64,000 bases of DNA from Thiohalocapsa sp. ML1 (GCF_001469165.1 NZ_JABX01000012.1:87673-151672), one strand, 5' to 3'. Positions 38,003 through 48,037 are shown, counted from the first letter of the stretch. Notes: generated by a model from the letters alone, not told the origin. Program-made: numbers and translations.

Positions 38003-40873
38003 TCAGCCCGCCAGTGCCTCCCGCACCCGCGCGCAGCGCGCCTCCAGGTCCGGCGCGGCGGCGGCGGGGGCGGCTGCATACCACTGGCGCAGTAGCGCGA
38101 GGGGCTCGTCGCTGCCGGCGCCGCTGTCCGTGCTTGCGCCATCGCTCATGCGCGCCTTGAGGCGCTGCACCTGCAGGGTCATGCGCTCGGTCTCGAGCGC
38201 CGGCGGCGACGGGACGCCGGCGGCGATTTCCAGTCTCAGGCAGAGTGCCCGACGCTCCTGCATCGCCTGCGGCAAACTTGACCGCAGGCGCGCGAGTGCG
38301 GGCTCGTCACCGTCGGCGGCCGCGAGAATCAGCGTTGCGGCTTGCTCGAGGCGCTTGGCCGGCGCCGCGTCGTCGTCGAGCGTCGGCAGTGCCTCCCAGG
38401 CGGCGCGCAGCGCGGCGGCGTCGGCACCGGTGCCGGCCGCGGCGATGAGCCCGCGGGCGGCGTCGTCGCACCAGCCGGCGCGTGCGGCGAGCGCATCGAG
38501 GGCCGCCCAGTCGGCCTGCCGGGTCAGCGCATCAAGCCTTGCCTCGGCCGTCTCCACCGCCGCTTGCCAGCGCCGGCGCAGGGCCTGGAGCTTGGCCTTC
38601 GGCAGCGCCAGCGCGTCGGTGTCGCGCCAGCGCCGGTGCTGCTCGCGGAGCGCCCGGCGCAGCGCGTCGGGGTCCGGCGCCGCCGCCGCGGCGGCCTCCA
38701 GCGCGGCGCAGATGGCGTCGCGGGTCGCGAGGTTGGCATCGAGCTCGGCATGCTGCGCCCGCTGCTCGGCGTCGCGGCGCTGGAAGACCGCGTCCGCGGC
38801 GGCGCGGAGCTCCTGCCACAGCGCGTTCTCGTCCCGCTGGCGGCCCGTCACCGTGGGCTGCCAGCGTCGTTGCACGTCCTTCGCGGCCTCGATGGCGGCG
38901 CGCAGGTCCGGGGCGTCGGCGAGCTGCCGCATCTCCTCGATGAGCCCGCGGCGCTCGGCGAGGTTGCGCTCGCGCTCGGCGTTCAGCGCCTCGTCGAGCC
39001 GACGCAGGGACTTGCGGAAGCGGCCTTCCAGCGGGCGCTCGCCGCGCCGGCGCCGGCCCGCGGCGGGCAGCGCTTCCGGGCCGAGGGCGGCCCAGGCCTG
39101 GCGCATCTCGCGCTCGGCACGCATGGCCTTTTTCCAGTCCATGCGCTCCCAGTCCACCTGGTCCAGAAAGGCTTCGAGCTGCTCGCACAGCGCCAGGCGC
39201 TGGGCGCGGTTGGCGGCCTGGATCTTGGTTTGGGCCTCGTAGAAGGGCTTGCAGCGCTCCCGGATGTGCTCGGCGGCGATGCGAAAACGCTGCCATAGCG
39301 CGTCGTCGGCCGGGGCGCCGTTGCGGTCCAGCGCACGCCAGTCCTCGCTGAGCCGGTCGAGGTGGTTCGCGAGCGGCTCCAGCTCGTGCGCGACGTCGGC
39401 GGCGAGCCGCTCGATCTCCTCGCACAGGCCGAGGCGATGGGTGTCCGCGCCCCAGCGGCGCCAGCGTTGCAGCTCTTTCAACTGCGGCTCGATGCACCTG
39501 AGATGCGTCTCGGCGGCGGCGCTGTCCGCGGCGGGCAGCCCGGCGGAGCGCGCATGGTCGAGGGTTGCGCGGATGCTCTGATACAGCGGCTCCGCGTGCT
39601 TGAGCTGGCCGTCCGCGAAGTGGCGGTCGAGCTCGGCGAGGCGCTCCGGCAGCGCGGCGAGCTTGCGGCGGATCTGCTCGCGGTGCTTGTCGAGCCGCTC
39701 GACGATCTTGTTGACCGCCGCGCGCGTCGCCTCCGGTACCGCACCCTCGGCCGCGAGCCTGGCGAGCCGCTGCTCCAGCGCCCGCACGCGCTTGGGGTCG
39801 AGCTCACCGGCGCCGGCTGCCTGCTCGGCGTCGTGGGCGAGGGCCGCGGCGGCCTGAGCGTGCTGCCGCCCGGCCTGCAGGCGCTCGCGGTGCTCGTGGG
39901 CGGCGGCGAGCGCGTCGGCATGGGCGCGGCGCAGATTGGCCGGCGCGACGGCGGGGTCAGCCGCCTGCCAATCGCGGTCGATCTCGTCGAGGCGGGCGGC
40001 AAGGATGTCGAGATCGTCGATGGCGACGCAGTCGGCCAGCGCCCGGACCAAGGCGTCTCGGTGCGTGGCCAGGGCGGCGTCGGCCTCGACGGCGGCACGC
40101 TGGGCCGCGTGCTGGTCGGCATGCGCGGCGGAGCGGGCCAGGAAGTCGGCGCGCAAGCGCTCGCGACGGGCGCGGCGCTCATCATCCAGCAGCTCGCCGG
40201 CGTCGGCCGCAAGGGCGGCCCAATCGCGGTCCAGCAGTTGCAGCAGCGCCTGGTCCTGGCTCCAACTGTCGAAGCGACCCAGGCGTTCGAGCTTCTCGCA
40301 GATCGAGTCGGCCTGTGCGCGCAGCCGGCGCGGGCGCTCTTCGGCCTCGGCGATGGCCCGAAGCCGGTCCTTGACCAGTCGGTAGACGCCCTTGTCGCGC
40401 TTGGCGGTGCGCCGCTGCAATTGCTCTAGCGCGGTGCGGTCATGGATGCGCTCGGCGGCGGCGAGGCGGTTGGCGGCGAGCGAATCATCGACGGCGCTCG
40501 CGGCCAGTTGCTCCGGGTCCTGCAGCCGATCGATGGCGGCACGCCGGAGCTCGGGTTCCGAGGCTTCGCGCGCCACATGGGCGATCAGCACCGGGTCGTC
40601 GGTTGCGGCCAGCGCCGCGCTGCGCTCGGCCAGCGCCGGCCCCTGTTCATCGAGCCCGCACAGGAGCCGGCGGTAACGCGCCCCGGCGAGGTCCCGCACG
40701 CCCGCGTCCGCATCGTCGGCGGCGATGTCGCGCAGCACCTCAAGCTGCACCAGCGCATGGCAGGCGTCGCGCCGGGCGGCGGTCTCCGGCGCGTTGCGGG
40801 CGATGTCGATGAGCGCGGCCGGGTCCGGCTGGCGACGGCCGCGGGTCTTGTCGAGGAGCTGCTTGAAGAACAT
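38003..40873 (-). CDS. DUF349 domain protein, large helical
   Basis: 956 residues, almost entirely charged helices. DUF349 modules (WRRWG/W..DRNGAPADDALWQRFRIAAEHI; DVQRRWQPTVTG...ALWQELRAAADAVFQRR) recur in the middle and C-terminal half; the N-terminal 170 residues resemble HEAT-like repeats. Members are widespread in gammaproteobacteria and their role is not established. The start is the ATG giving MFFKQLLDK, ten codons inside the longest frame. Confidence 0.85.
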   Translation of the reverse strand: MFFKQLLDKTRGRRQPDPAALIDIARNAPETAARRDACHALVQLEVLRDIAADDADAGVRDLAGARYRRLLCGLDEQGPALAERSAALAATDDPVLIAHVAREASEPELRRAAIDRLQDPEQLAASAVDDSLAANRLAAAERIHDRTALEQLQRRTAKRDKGVYRLVKDRLRAIAEAEERPRRLRAQADSICEKLERLGRFDSWSQDQALLQLLDRDWAALAADAGELLDDERRARRERLRADFLARSAAHADQHAAQRAAVEADAALATHRDALVRALADCVAIDDLDILAARLDEIDRDWQAADPAVAPANLRRAHADALAAAHEHRERLQAGRQHAQAAAALAHDAEQAAGAGELDPKRVRALEQRLARLAAEGAVPEATRAAVNKIVERLDKHREQIRRKLAALPERLAELDRHFADGQLKHAEPLYQSIRATLDHARSAGLPAADSAAAETHLRCIEPQLKELQRWRRWGADTHRLGLCEEIERLAADVAHELEPLANHLDRLSEDWRALDRNGAPADDALWQRFRIAAEHIRERCKPFYEAQTKIQAANRAQRLALCEQLEAFLDQVDWERMDWKKAMRAEREMRQAWAALGPEALPAAGRRRRGERPLEGRFRKSLRRLDEALNAERERNLAERRGLIEEMRQLADAPDLRAAIEAAKDVQRRWQPTVTGRQRDENALWQELRAAADAVFQRRDAEQRAQHAELDANLATRDAICAALEAAAAAAPDPDALRRALREQHRRWRDTDALALPKAKLQALRRRWQAAVETAEARLDALTRQADWAALDALAARAGWCDDAARGLIAAAGTGADAAALRAAWEALPTLDDDAAPAKRLEQAATLILAAADGDEPALARLRSSLPQAMQERRALCLRLEIAAGVPSPPALETERMTLQVQRLKARMSDGASTDSGAGSDEPLALLRQWYAAAPAAAAPDLEARCARVREALAG

Positions 40874-40995
40874 CGGCGACGAGGCACTGGGGCGGCGGGG
40901 CAAAGCGCCGGATTATAGGGGAGCGGCGACGTTGCCATGCCGGCCGGCTTGATCTGGTGGCGGTGAATGGGGGCTGGCCTGCGATGGCGCCGGCG

Positions 40996-41055
40996 CCGAG
41001 GGCCAAGGGCCAAGGGCCGAGGGCCGAGGGCCGAGGGACCGCCGTCCTTGACCCT
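40996..41055. repeat. GGCCAAG/GGCCGAG heptamer array with inverted partner
   Basis: Six or so AGGGCCA/AGGGCCG heptamers are followed by a short loop and CCTTGACCCTTGG, so the block can fold as an imperfect hairpin. It is one of at least seven dispersed members of this family in the window. Confidence 0.8.
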
Positions 41056-41074
41056 TGGTTCAACTCGCCGGCTC

Positions 41075-41914
41075 TCAGTCGGCCCCGAGGGCACGCCGCA
41101 GCAGGGTCGGATCAATCGGGATCGGGATACCCGTGGTCGCGGCGATGCTGCCGAGCGCGCGCGCGAAGGCGCCGTCCGGCGTCGGCTTGGCGTCGAAGCA
41201 TTGCTCATACACCTTTGCTGCATGGCGGATGAAGCCCGTGGCGATGTCCCCGGGCGAGCGCCGCGCCGGCATTGAGGCGGCGCGCGGCTTGCGCCGTGGC
41301 TTGGGCGGCGGCGCTGCGCCGGGTGCGGCAGGGCACGACAGCGCCGTGGCGGCGGTGGCGAGCCGCTTGATCTCGCCGGTCAGTGCGTCGAAATAGGCCC
41401 CGCCGTAGTCGCGCCGATAGCGGTCGCCGTCGGTGAGCGCCGCGGACAGGCGTGAGCGGCTGGCGGCGTCGAGCGCGTCCAGGGCCGCCGCGAGCGCGTG
41501 GGCTTGGCGGGCAAGCTCGGGCTCGGTTTGGGCTGCGTCGGCTGCCGGTGGCCCGGCCTCCGGTGCCATCGCGGGCTCGGGCGCGGCGGTTGCGCTCGGC
41601 GCCGGCCGCCGGCCGAGCGCGTCGTCGAGCACGGCCAAGTCGTAGGCAATCGCCCCGATGAAGATCTCCCGCGCCGTGGTGTCGCCGAGCCCGGCCTGCG
41701 CGAGGTCGGCGGCAATGGCCTCGCGCTCGGCGGCGGTGAACGGGAAGGGCTCGATGAAGCGCTTGCCTGCTGCGGCCGTTTGCGCTGGGCCGGCCTTGCG
41801 CCTGCCGCGGTTGCGGCGGTCGTCGTCCGCCGGGTCGTTCGGCAGCTCATCCGGGGGCGGGTGCAAGGCGCTCGGGGGCGGGTCGCCGCGGGCGCGCCAG
41901 TCGGTCTTGGGCAT
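41075..41914 (-). CDS. Hypothetical protein
   Basis: 279 residues. A basic, Pro-rich N-terminus (about 1-50), a helical block with PFPFTAAEREAIAADLAQAGLGDTTAREIFIGAIAYDLAVL, an Ala/Pro linker, and a C-terminal domain (about 160-279: GAYFDALTGEIKRLATAA; GFIRHAAKVYEQCFDAKPTPDGAFARALGSI). Family not recognised. The C-terminal shape recalls proteins of integrative elements, but nothing mobile is adjacent. Start chosen at the second Met of the frame. Confidence 0.6.
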   Translation of the reverse strand: MPKTDWRARGDPPPSALHPPPDELPNDPADDDRRNRGRRKAGPAQTAAAGKRFIEPFPFTAAEREAIAADLAQAGLGDTTAREIFIGAIAYDLAVLDDALGRRPAPSATAAPEPAMAPEAGPPAADAAQTEPELARQAHALAAALDALDAASRSRLSAALTDGDRYRRDYGGAYFDALTGEIKRLATAATALSCPAAPGAAPPPKPRRKPRAASMPARRSPGDIATGFIRHAAKVYEQCFDAKPTPDGAFARALGSIAATTGIPIPIDPTLLRRALGAD

Positions 41915-41954
41915 GGTTGTTCCGGATGAAGCTGGAGCAATTGATCGCAAGTGA

Positions 41955-42028
41955 GACAGGGCCGAGGGCCGAGGGCCGAGGCGGGCTCCCTAGCCCCTAG
42001 CCCCTAGCCCCTAGCCCCTAGCCCCTCT
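41955..42028. repeat. Heptamer array (GGCCGAG)n then (CTAGCCC)n
   Basis: GGGCCGA heptamers are followed by GGCGGGCTCC and then five or six CTAGCCC heptamers. The left part belongs to the dispersed family; the CTAGCCC units are a variant of the right arm. The array runs into the last codons of the metallo-beta-lactamase-fold gene. Confidence 0.8.
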
Positions 42029-42663
42029 CTTCCCGCTTGCAGGAAAGGATTGCTGCGCCGCTCCTCGCCGAAGGTGCTCATGGGTCCGTGGCCGGGGACG
42101 AAGTGGACGTCGTCGCCGAGTGGAAAGAGCCGCTCGCGGATGGCGTGCAGCAGGTCGCGATGGTTGCCGCGGGGGAAATCGGTGCGGCCGATGCCGCCCG
42201 CGAACAGCACATCGCCGACTTGTGCGAGGCGTGCCTCCTCATCGAAGAAGACGATGTGCCCGGGCGTGTGGCCGGGGCAATGCAGCACGTCGATCCGCCG
42301 CTCACCGAGCGCCAGGGTCTCGCCGGCGCGGAGGAATCGCTCCGGGCGGAACGGCTCCTGCGGCGGAAAGCCGAACATCTGTGCCTGCTGCGGCAGCGCG
42401 TCGAGCCAGAAGGCATCGTCCGCGTGCGGCCCCAGAATGGGCACGCCCAAGCGCGCCGCGAGTGCGGGCGCCGCGCCGACGTGGTCCATGTGGCCATGGG
42501 TCAGCAGGATCATCGCGGGCTCCGCCTGCATGGTGGCCAGCGCGGCGAGGATGCGCTCGGGCTCGCCGCCCGGGTCCACGATGGCCGTGGCATTCGTCAC
42601 CTGGCAGCGCAGCAGCGTGCAGTTCTGCTGGAAGGGGGTCACCGGGATGATGCGGTAGTCCAT
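42004..42663 (-). CDS. Metallo-beta-lactamase-fold hydrolase (YcbL/glyoxalase II-like)
   Basis: 219 residues with the metal motif THGHMDH (H56, H58, D60, H61), HCPGHTPGH, VGDVLFAGGIGRTDFPRG and VPGHGP. The length and the absence of the glyoxalase II C-terminal domain match YcbL-type enzymes with weak glyoxalase II activity. The extreme C-terminus (about the last eight residues) is encoded by the heptamer repeat. Confidence 0.9.
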   Translation of the reverse strand: MDYRIIPVTPFQQNCTLLRCQVTNATAIVDPGGEPERILAALATMQAEPAMILLTHGHMDHVGAAPALAARLGVPILGPHADDAFWLDALPQQAQMFGFPPQEPFRPERFLRAGETLALGERRIDVLHCPGHTPGHIVFFDEEARLAQVGDVLFAGGIGRTDFPRGNHRDLLHAIRERLFPLGDDVHFVPGHGPMSTFGEERRSNPFLQAGREGLGARG

Positions 42664-42699
42664 GAGGCGCGCGTCTCGGGTTGGCAGGAAGGCCCGGGC

Positions 42700-43221
42700 T
42701 CAGGGCTTCGGCTTCTGGAGCGTCAGCACCGGTCGGGTGCCGGACAGGCGGTCGTACCAGGCTAGGCCGTCGCGGTCGAGCAGCACCCAGAGCAGGCCGG
42801 CGCCGGCCGGGGCTAGGGTGAGTACCGCGAGCAGGAGCCGGCGCAGGGCGTCCGCGGCGCGGAGGTTCTCGCCGTCGGCCCGCAGCAGTCGCGTGCGCCA
42901 GGCGCGCATGCCGAGCGTCTGCCGCCCCCCTGTCCAAAAGTAGACGTAGTAGCCGGCGATGACCGCGAGCAGGTAGGCCTGGAACAACAAGCGCGCCGGC
43001 CCCGTGATGGACTCGCTGCCGGCGGCGGCGGAGTAAAGCGTGTAGAACAGCGCCGCGGCGACGACGAGCACGCTGAAGACGAGCAGCAGGTCGTAGGCCA
43101 TGGTCGCGAGCCGCCGAAGCAGGCCCGGCGCACGGGCGCGGGACAGGTCTTGCGCGACGGTCTCGGTTGTGCTCTGTAGCATCGGCTCAGTCTGCGCGCT
43201 CAGGGGCTCGTTGTCACTCAT
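42700..43221 (-). CDS. RDD family membrane protein
   Basis: 173 residues: a short N-terminal tail, then RRLATMAYDLLLVFSVLVVAAALFY (the RDD Arg-Asp pair region, first span), a second span (LLFQAYLLAVIAGYYVYF), the GRQTLGMRAWRTRLLRADG loop, and a third span (LLAVLTLAPAGAGLLWVLL), ending DRLSGTRPVL. Function unknown; some RDD proteins are cation antiporters. The ATG is preferred to an upstream TTG. Confidence 0.85.
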   Translation of the reverse strand: MSDNEPLSAQTEPMLQSTTETVAQDLSRARAPGLLRRLATMAYDLLLVFSVLVVAAALFYTLYSAAAGSESITGPARLLFQAYLLAVIAGYYVYFWTGGRQTLGMRAWRTRLLRADGENLRAADALRRLLLAVLTLAPAGAGLLWVLLDRDGLAWYDRLSGTRPVLTLQKPKP

Positions 43222-43364
43222 CTGGTCTATTCGGCGCTGTGCTTCACTGCGGTTGGGTTGGTGGGCGCGCGGCGGCGCCTTGGCGTGGAGCGCCTGCGCG
43301 GCCGCGGCGTCAGGGGGCCGTGCTTCGGCTAGACTAACGCGTTGATCCTGCAAACAGCCGTCCC

Positions 43365-45986
43365 GTGAACGTGCCTCGACTCTTCATCAAACCTGCGATC
43401 TATCGGCTGCTACGGCACCTGCCGATGCCCCTCATCGCGATCCTGATCGGGCTCCTGGCGGGGCTCGGCGTGTGGGGCGTGCTCGATCAGGTGCAGAGCC
43501 GGGCGGTGGAGCGCATCTTCAATCAGGAGCTCACGGCCAGGCTCGATCTGCGCTCGCGCGAGAGCCTGCTGCGTTTCGATCAGTACATGGCGAACTATGC
43601 CGCAACTGCACGGCTGCTCGCCAACCATCGTCGCCTGGCGCAGTACCTGGAGCCGCTGTTCTGGTTCCCCGAGGATTCCGTCCAACCCGTGGTGTATGAG
43701 CAGTTCCAGCCCTTCTGGCTGCCGGACTTCTTCGGCCGCAACGCGCTCCTCGCGCCGAGCCATGTGCTGCTGATGGACAACCGCGGGCAGGCGCGCGAGA
43801 TCTACCAAGCCGGCGACGAGCCGCTGCCAGCGGAGATGCTCGCCGAGAGCCCCGGCTGGGCCGGCACCGGCGACGACGTGCGCGCGGTGCTGGCCCGCGC
43901 CGGGGACCAGCCCTATCTGGTGGTTAGCGACCGCGTCGAGGACGCCGGCGGCTACGGGATGGGGCATCTGGTGGTGGTGGTGCCCATCGACGCGGACTTC
44001 CTGGCCGCCTCCGAGGGCAGCGTGTCGGCGGACAGCTCCGCCGTCGCGCTGGTGGATGCGGACGAGCAGCGCATCCTCGCCACCAACGAGCCGCAGGAGC
44101 TCTTTCCGGGCACGCAGATGGAACAGTGGGCGGATGAGTTCGTGATCACCTCGCAGTCGCTGCCGGAGTACGAAGGCTCCAACTGGAACATGCTGTTTGC
44201 GACCTTCATCCCGCACTCCAGCGTCGACGCCATGAGCGAGCGGGTGGTGGACTTCGAGCGCAACCAGCGGCTGATTGCGGCGCTCGTGTTCATCGGCGTG
44301 TTCACCCTCGTCATCTATCTGGTATCAGCGCGGCTGAACCGGGTGCTGACGCGCATGACGCGCTTCTCGCAGCGGGCGCTCGACATCAAGCAGCCCAACT
44401 TCAAGCGCGGCGGCAACCAGTTGCTGCTGCTGGAGGAGTGGATCCAACACTTCACGAATCTGGTGCTGAAGGCGCGCGAGGAGATGAGCCGCAGGCACGC
44501 CCACGAGATGCGCGAGACCGAGGCGCTGAAGGCGGCGATCATGGAGGCGTCGCTCGATGCCATCGTGACGCTGAACCGCGCCGGGCTCATCATCGATTAC
44601 AACCCGATGGCGGAGTCGATGCTGGGGCTGACGGCGGCGGATGCGGTGCATGGCGATTTCGCGCGGTGCTTTCTCGATCCGGCCGAGCAGGCGGCCTTCT
44701 TCGGCATCCTGTCGCAGTCGGGCCGCCGCCAGCAGGGCGCGCGGCGCCCGCACGCCCGCGGCGAGCTGCGGGCGCGGCGCGCGGACGGCGCGCGCTTCCC
44801 GGTGGAGATGTCCATCGTGCCCATCGACATCGACGACGAGCGCGTCTACACCCTGTACATCCACGATGCGACCCAGCGCAAGGCGGCGGAGCGCGAGATC
44901 AAGAGCCTCGCACGCTTTGCGAGCGAGAGCCCGAACCCGATCCTGCGCGTGAACGCCGAGGGGCTCATCGTCTATGCCAACGCGGCGAGCCGTCCGCTGA
45001 CCAACGCCTGGGCGAGCGGGCCGGGCGAGCTGCTGCCGGCGGCCTGGATCGAGGAGGTGCAGGCGGCCCTTGACGAGGGCCACAACCGCGAGCACGAAGA
45101 CGACCAGGGCGAGCAGATCTACTCGCTGCTGTTCGTGCCCATCACGGACCTGGGCTACGTCAACATCTACGCCCGCGACATCACCGCCGTGAGGCGTGCC
45201 GAGCAGGAGTCCCGCCAGCACCAGTCGGAGCTGGTGCACGTGTGCCGGCTCAGCACCATGGGCGAGGTGGCCACGGGCATGGCGCACGAGCTCAACCAAC
45301 CGCTCGCGGCCATTGTCAATTACGCCAAGGGTGCGAGCCGCCGCCTGCAAAGCGGCATGCTCGATGCACCGCCGCTGGTGGAGGCGATGCGGCAGATCTC
45401 CGCCCAGGCACAGCGCGCGGGCGAGATCATTCGCAGGCTGCGGGCGCTGGTGGGCAAGCAGGCGCCGATCCGCAGTGTTGTGGACCTCAACTATCTGGTG
45501 CGGGAGGTGTGCGGCTTCCTGGAGTTTGAGACCGCGAAGCTTGAGCTTCGCATCGCGCTGGACCTCGCCGACGGCGAGATTCCGGTCAACGTGGACCTGG
45601 TGCAGATCGAGCAGGTGCTGTTGAATCTGCTGCGCAACTCGCTGGATGCGCTGGAGATGCGCCCCGCCGGCCAGCGCGAGCTCGCCATCCTGACCCGCGC
45701 CCGTGCCGGCCAGGCCATCGTCGGCGTCGTCGACAACGGCCCGGGCATCCCGCCGGAGCGCATGGTGCACCTGTTCGACCCGTTCTACACCACGAAGGAG
45801 ACCGGCATGGGTATGGGGCTTGCTATCAGTCAAACCATCATCGACGACCACGGCGGCGAGATCCGCGCCGAATCCGAGCCGGGCGCGGGCACCATGTTCC
45901 AGGTGCGCCTGCCGCTCGCGGAGCAGGGCGCCGCCGACATCGCACATGAGCTGGAGCCGCCGCTGGCGGCGGGGGTGGGACGATGA
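43365..45986 (+). CDS. FixL/DctB-like hybrid-free sensor histidine kinase with two PAS domains
   Basis: 873 residues from a GTG start. Membrane spans at about 22-40 and 306-324 bracket a periplasmic sensor of about 265 residues (dCache-like pattern). Then a HAMP-like linker, PAS 1 (about 388-500, ASLDAIVTLNRAGLIIDYNPMAESMLG), PAS 2 (about 512-610) and the kinase core with HELNQPLAAI (phospho-acceptor H641), N box LLRNSLDAL, and G boxes DNGPGIP, GMGMGLAIS. The HELNQPLA motif is that of the FixL/DctB/TodS group. It overlaps its response regulator by four bases. Confidence 0.92.
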   Translation: MNVPRLFIKPAIYRLLRHLPMPLIAILIGLLAGLGVWGVLDQVQSRAVERIFNQELTARLDLRSRESLLRFDQYMANYAATARLLANHRRLAQYLEPLFWFPEDSVQPVVYEQFQPFWLPDFFGRNALLAPSHVLLMDNRGQAREIYQAGDEPLPAEMLAESPGWAGTGDDVRAVLARAGDQPYLVVSDRVEDAGGYGMGHLVVVVPIDADFLAASEGSVSADSSAVALVDADEQRILATNEPQELFPGTQMEQWADEFVITSQSLPEYEGSNWNMLFATFIPHSSVDAMSERVVDFERNQRLIAALVFIGVFTLVIYLVSARLNRVLTRMTRFSQRALDIKQPNFKRGGNQLLLLEEWIQHFTNLVLKAREEMSRRHAHEMRETEALKAAIMEASLDAIVTLNRAGLIIDYNPMAESMLGLTAADAVHGDFARCFLDPAEQAAFFGILSQSGRRQQGARRPHARGELRARRADGARFPVEMSIVPIDIDDERVYTLYIHDATQRKAAEREIKSLARFASESPNPILRVNAEGLIVYANAASRPLTNAWASGPGELLPAAWIEEVQAALDEGHNREHEDDQGEQIYSLLFVPITDLGYVNIYARDITAVRRAEQESRQHQSELVHVCRLSTMGEVATGMAHELNQPLAAIVNYAKGASRRLQSGMLDAPPLVEAMRQISAQAQRAGEIIRRLRALVGKQAPIRSVVDLNYLVREVCGFLEFETAKLELRIALDLADGEIPVNVDLVQIEQVLLNLLRNSLDALEMRPAGQRELAILTRARAGQAIVGVVDNGPGIPPERMVHLFDPFYTTKETGMGMGLAISQTIIDDHGGEIRAESEPGAGTMFQVRLPLAEQGAADIAHELEPPLAAGVGR

Positions 45987-46597
45987 GCCGAGAAGAGACC
46001 GTCTTCGTCGTCGACGACGACCAGGCCATGCGCAGCTCGCTGCAATGGCTGATCGAGTCCATGGGCATGCGCGTCGAGACCTACGCGTCCGCGCAGGACT
46101 TCCTGGACGCCTACTATCCGGGCCGCGCCGGCTGTCTCCTGCTTGATGTGCGCATGCCGGGCATGAGCGGGCTGGAGCTGCAGGCCTATCTCGCGCGCCG
46201 CGAGCAGCGCATCCCGGTGATCATGATCACCGGCCACGGCGATGTGTCCATGGCCGTGAAGGCCATGAAGAGCGGCGCCGTGGACTTCATCGAGAAGCCC
46301 TTCGACGACGAGGCGCTCATCATCAGCATCAAGAACGCGCTGCAGCACGACGAGAAGCAGCGCGCACTGCGGGCGCAGCGGGCGGACATCGCCGCGCGCA
46401 TGGCGGAGCTGACGCCGCGCGAGCACGAGGTCATGCTCATGGTCACGGATGGCAGGTCGAACAAGGAGATTGCAACCGCGCTTGGCGTCAGCGCCAAGAC
46501 CGTCGAGGTGCACCGAGCCCGGGTCATGGACAAGATGCGCGCGGACTCGCTGGCCGAGCTGGTGCGGATGGTGCTGATTGCGGGCGGGGCTGCTTGA
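45983..46597 (+). CDS. FixJ-family (NarL-type HTH) response regulator
   Basis: 204 residues: receiver with D10-D12 and phosphoacceptor D55 (CLLLDVRMPG), MITGHGDVSMAVKAMKSGAVDFIEKPF, and a LuxR/FixJ helix-turn-helix (LTPREHEVMLMVTDGRSNKEIATALGVSAKTVEVHRARVMDKM). It is translationally coupled to the kinase upstream. FixLJ-like pairs often respond to oxygen or redox state, or to carbon compounds via a periplasmic sensor; here the extracellular sensor favours a small ligand. The target genes cannot be seen. Confidence 0.93.
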   Translation: MSREETVFVVDDDQAMRSSLQWLIESMGMRVETYASAQDFLDAYYPGRAGCLLLDVRMPGMSGLELQAYLARREQRIPVIMITGHGDVSMAVKAMKSGAVDFIEKPFDDEALIISIKNALQHDEKQRALRAQRADIAARMAELTPREHEVMLMVTDGRSNKEIATALGVSAKTVEVHRARVMDKMRADSLAELVRMVLIAGGAA

Positions 46598-46598
46598 G

Positions 46599-46683
46599 GA
46601 AGGGCCGAGGGCCGAGGGCCGAGGACCAAGGACCAGGATTCATCCACAACGCGCGGTTACCTTGGCCCTTGGCCCTTGACCGT
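46599..46683. repeat. GGCCGAG/GGCCAAG heptamer hairpin
   Basis: GGGCCGA heptamers and GGACCAA variants face CCTTGGCCCTTGGCCC across about 30 nt. It fills the gap between the response regulator and the MFS gene and may act as a transcription barrier. Confidence 0.75.
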
Positions 46684-46705
46684 TGCCTTCAAGCGATCGC
46701 TTCCG

Positions 46706-48037
46706 ATGCAAGACAGCCTGCGCCCCACGTCCAGCCCCAGGCGCCGGGTTCTCGCCTGGGCCTTCTACGACTGGGCAAATTCGGCCTTTGCGACGGTCGT
46801 CATCGCGGGCTTCTTTCCGGTGTTCTTCGCGCAGTTCTGGGCGAAGGATCTGCCTGCCGGCGCGAGCACGCAGTGGCTCGGCTACACCTCCAGCGCCGCG
46901 AGCCTGATCCTGGTGCTGTCGGCGCCGCTGCTCGGTGCGCTGGCGGACCAGCTTGGGGCCAAGAAGCGCTTTCTGCTCGGCTTCACGCTGCTCGGGGTGC
47001 TCGCCACCGCGGCGCTCTACTGGCTCGGTGCCGGGCATTGGCAGGCGGCGCTTGCCTTGTACCTGGCCGGGTTGCTCGGATTCTTCGGCGGCAACGTGTT
47101 CAACGATGCACTGATCACCGACGTTGCCGCCCCGGCGGACTACGAGCGGGTGTCGTCCCTCGCCTACGCGCTCGGGTATCTCGGCGGCGGTCTGCTGTTC
47201 GCGCTGAACGTGCTGATGGTGCTCTCGCCCGCGAGCTTCGGCTTTGCCGACGAGGGCGAGGCGGTGCGGGCGGCCTTCCTGGGGGTCGCGCTGTGGTGGG
47301 CGCTGTTCTCGGTGCCGCTCGCACTCTACGTGCCGGAGAGCCGGGGGCGCGACAAGCGCACGCTTGCCGCCGCGGCGGGCGGCGCCTTCCGCGAGCTCGC
47401 CGCCACCTTTCGCGAGATCCGGCGCCTGCCGAACACCTTCCTGTTCCTGCTCGCGTACTGGTTCTACATCGACGGCGTAGACACCATCATCTTCATGGCC
47501 GTCAAGTACGGGCTGGACCTCGGCTTTGCGTCCTCCAGTCTGATGGTCGCGCTGCTGATCACGCAGTTCGTGGGCTTCCCGGCCGCACTGGTGTTCGGCC
47601 GGCTCGGCACCCGCTTCGGGCCGAAGCCCGCGATTCTGGCGGCCATCGGCGTCTACGTGCTGGTGGTGTTGGCGGCGACGCAGATGACCCGAGTCGAGCA
47701 CTTCTATGCGCTTGCGGCCAGCATCGGGCTGGTGCAGGGCGGCATCCAGGCGCTCAGCCGCTCGCTCTTCGCGAGCCTGATCCCGGCCGGCGAAACCGGC
47801 GAGCTGTTCGGCTTCTACAACATGGTCGGCAAGTTCGCGGCGGTGCTGGGTCCCTTCCTGGTGGGCACGACCGCGGCGCTGGCGGGGGACATCCGCCTGT
47901 CGCTGTTGCCCGTGCTGCTGTTGTTCCTGCTCGGCGCCCTGCTGCTCCGGCGGGTGGATGTCGCAGCGGGGCGGCGCGACGCGGCGGCGCTGTCGCGGCT
48001 GGGCACGACCAGCGCGACCGACGGCTTGATGCGCTGA
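46706..48037 (+). CDS. UMF1-family MFS transporter
   Basis: 443 residues with about twelve membrane spans. The start RVLAWAFYDWANSAFATVVIAGFFPVFF and the internal NDALITDVAAP match the UMF1/Vps22-like MFS group (BtlA-like). These are thought to export small molecules or amino acids, but substrates are mostly unknown. The ATG at 46706 is chosen over an upstream TTG. Confidence 0.88.
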   Translation: MQDSLRPTSSPRRRVLAWAFYDWANSAFATVVIAGFFPVFFAQFWAKDLPAGASTQWLGYTSSAASLILVLSAPLLGALADQLGAKKRFLLGFTLLGVLATAALYWLGAGHWQAALALYLAGLLGFFGGNVFNDALITDVAAPADYERVSSLAYALGYLGGGLLFALNVLMVLSPASFGFADEGEAVRAAFLGVALWWALFSVPLALYVPESRGRDKRTLAAAAGGAFRELAATFREIRRLPNTFLFLLAYWFYIDGVDTIIFMAVKYGLDLGFASSSLMVALLITQFVGFPAALVFGRLGTRFGPKPAILAAIGVYVLVVLAATQMTRVEHFYALAASIGLVQGGIQALSRSLFASLIPAGETGELFGFYNMVGKFAAVLGPFLVGTTAALAGDIRLSLLPVLLLFLLGALLLRRVDVAAGRRDAAALSRLGTTSATDGLMR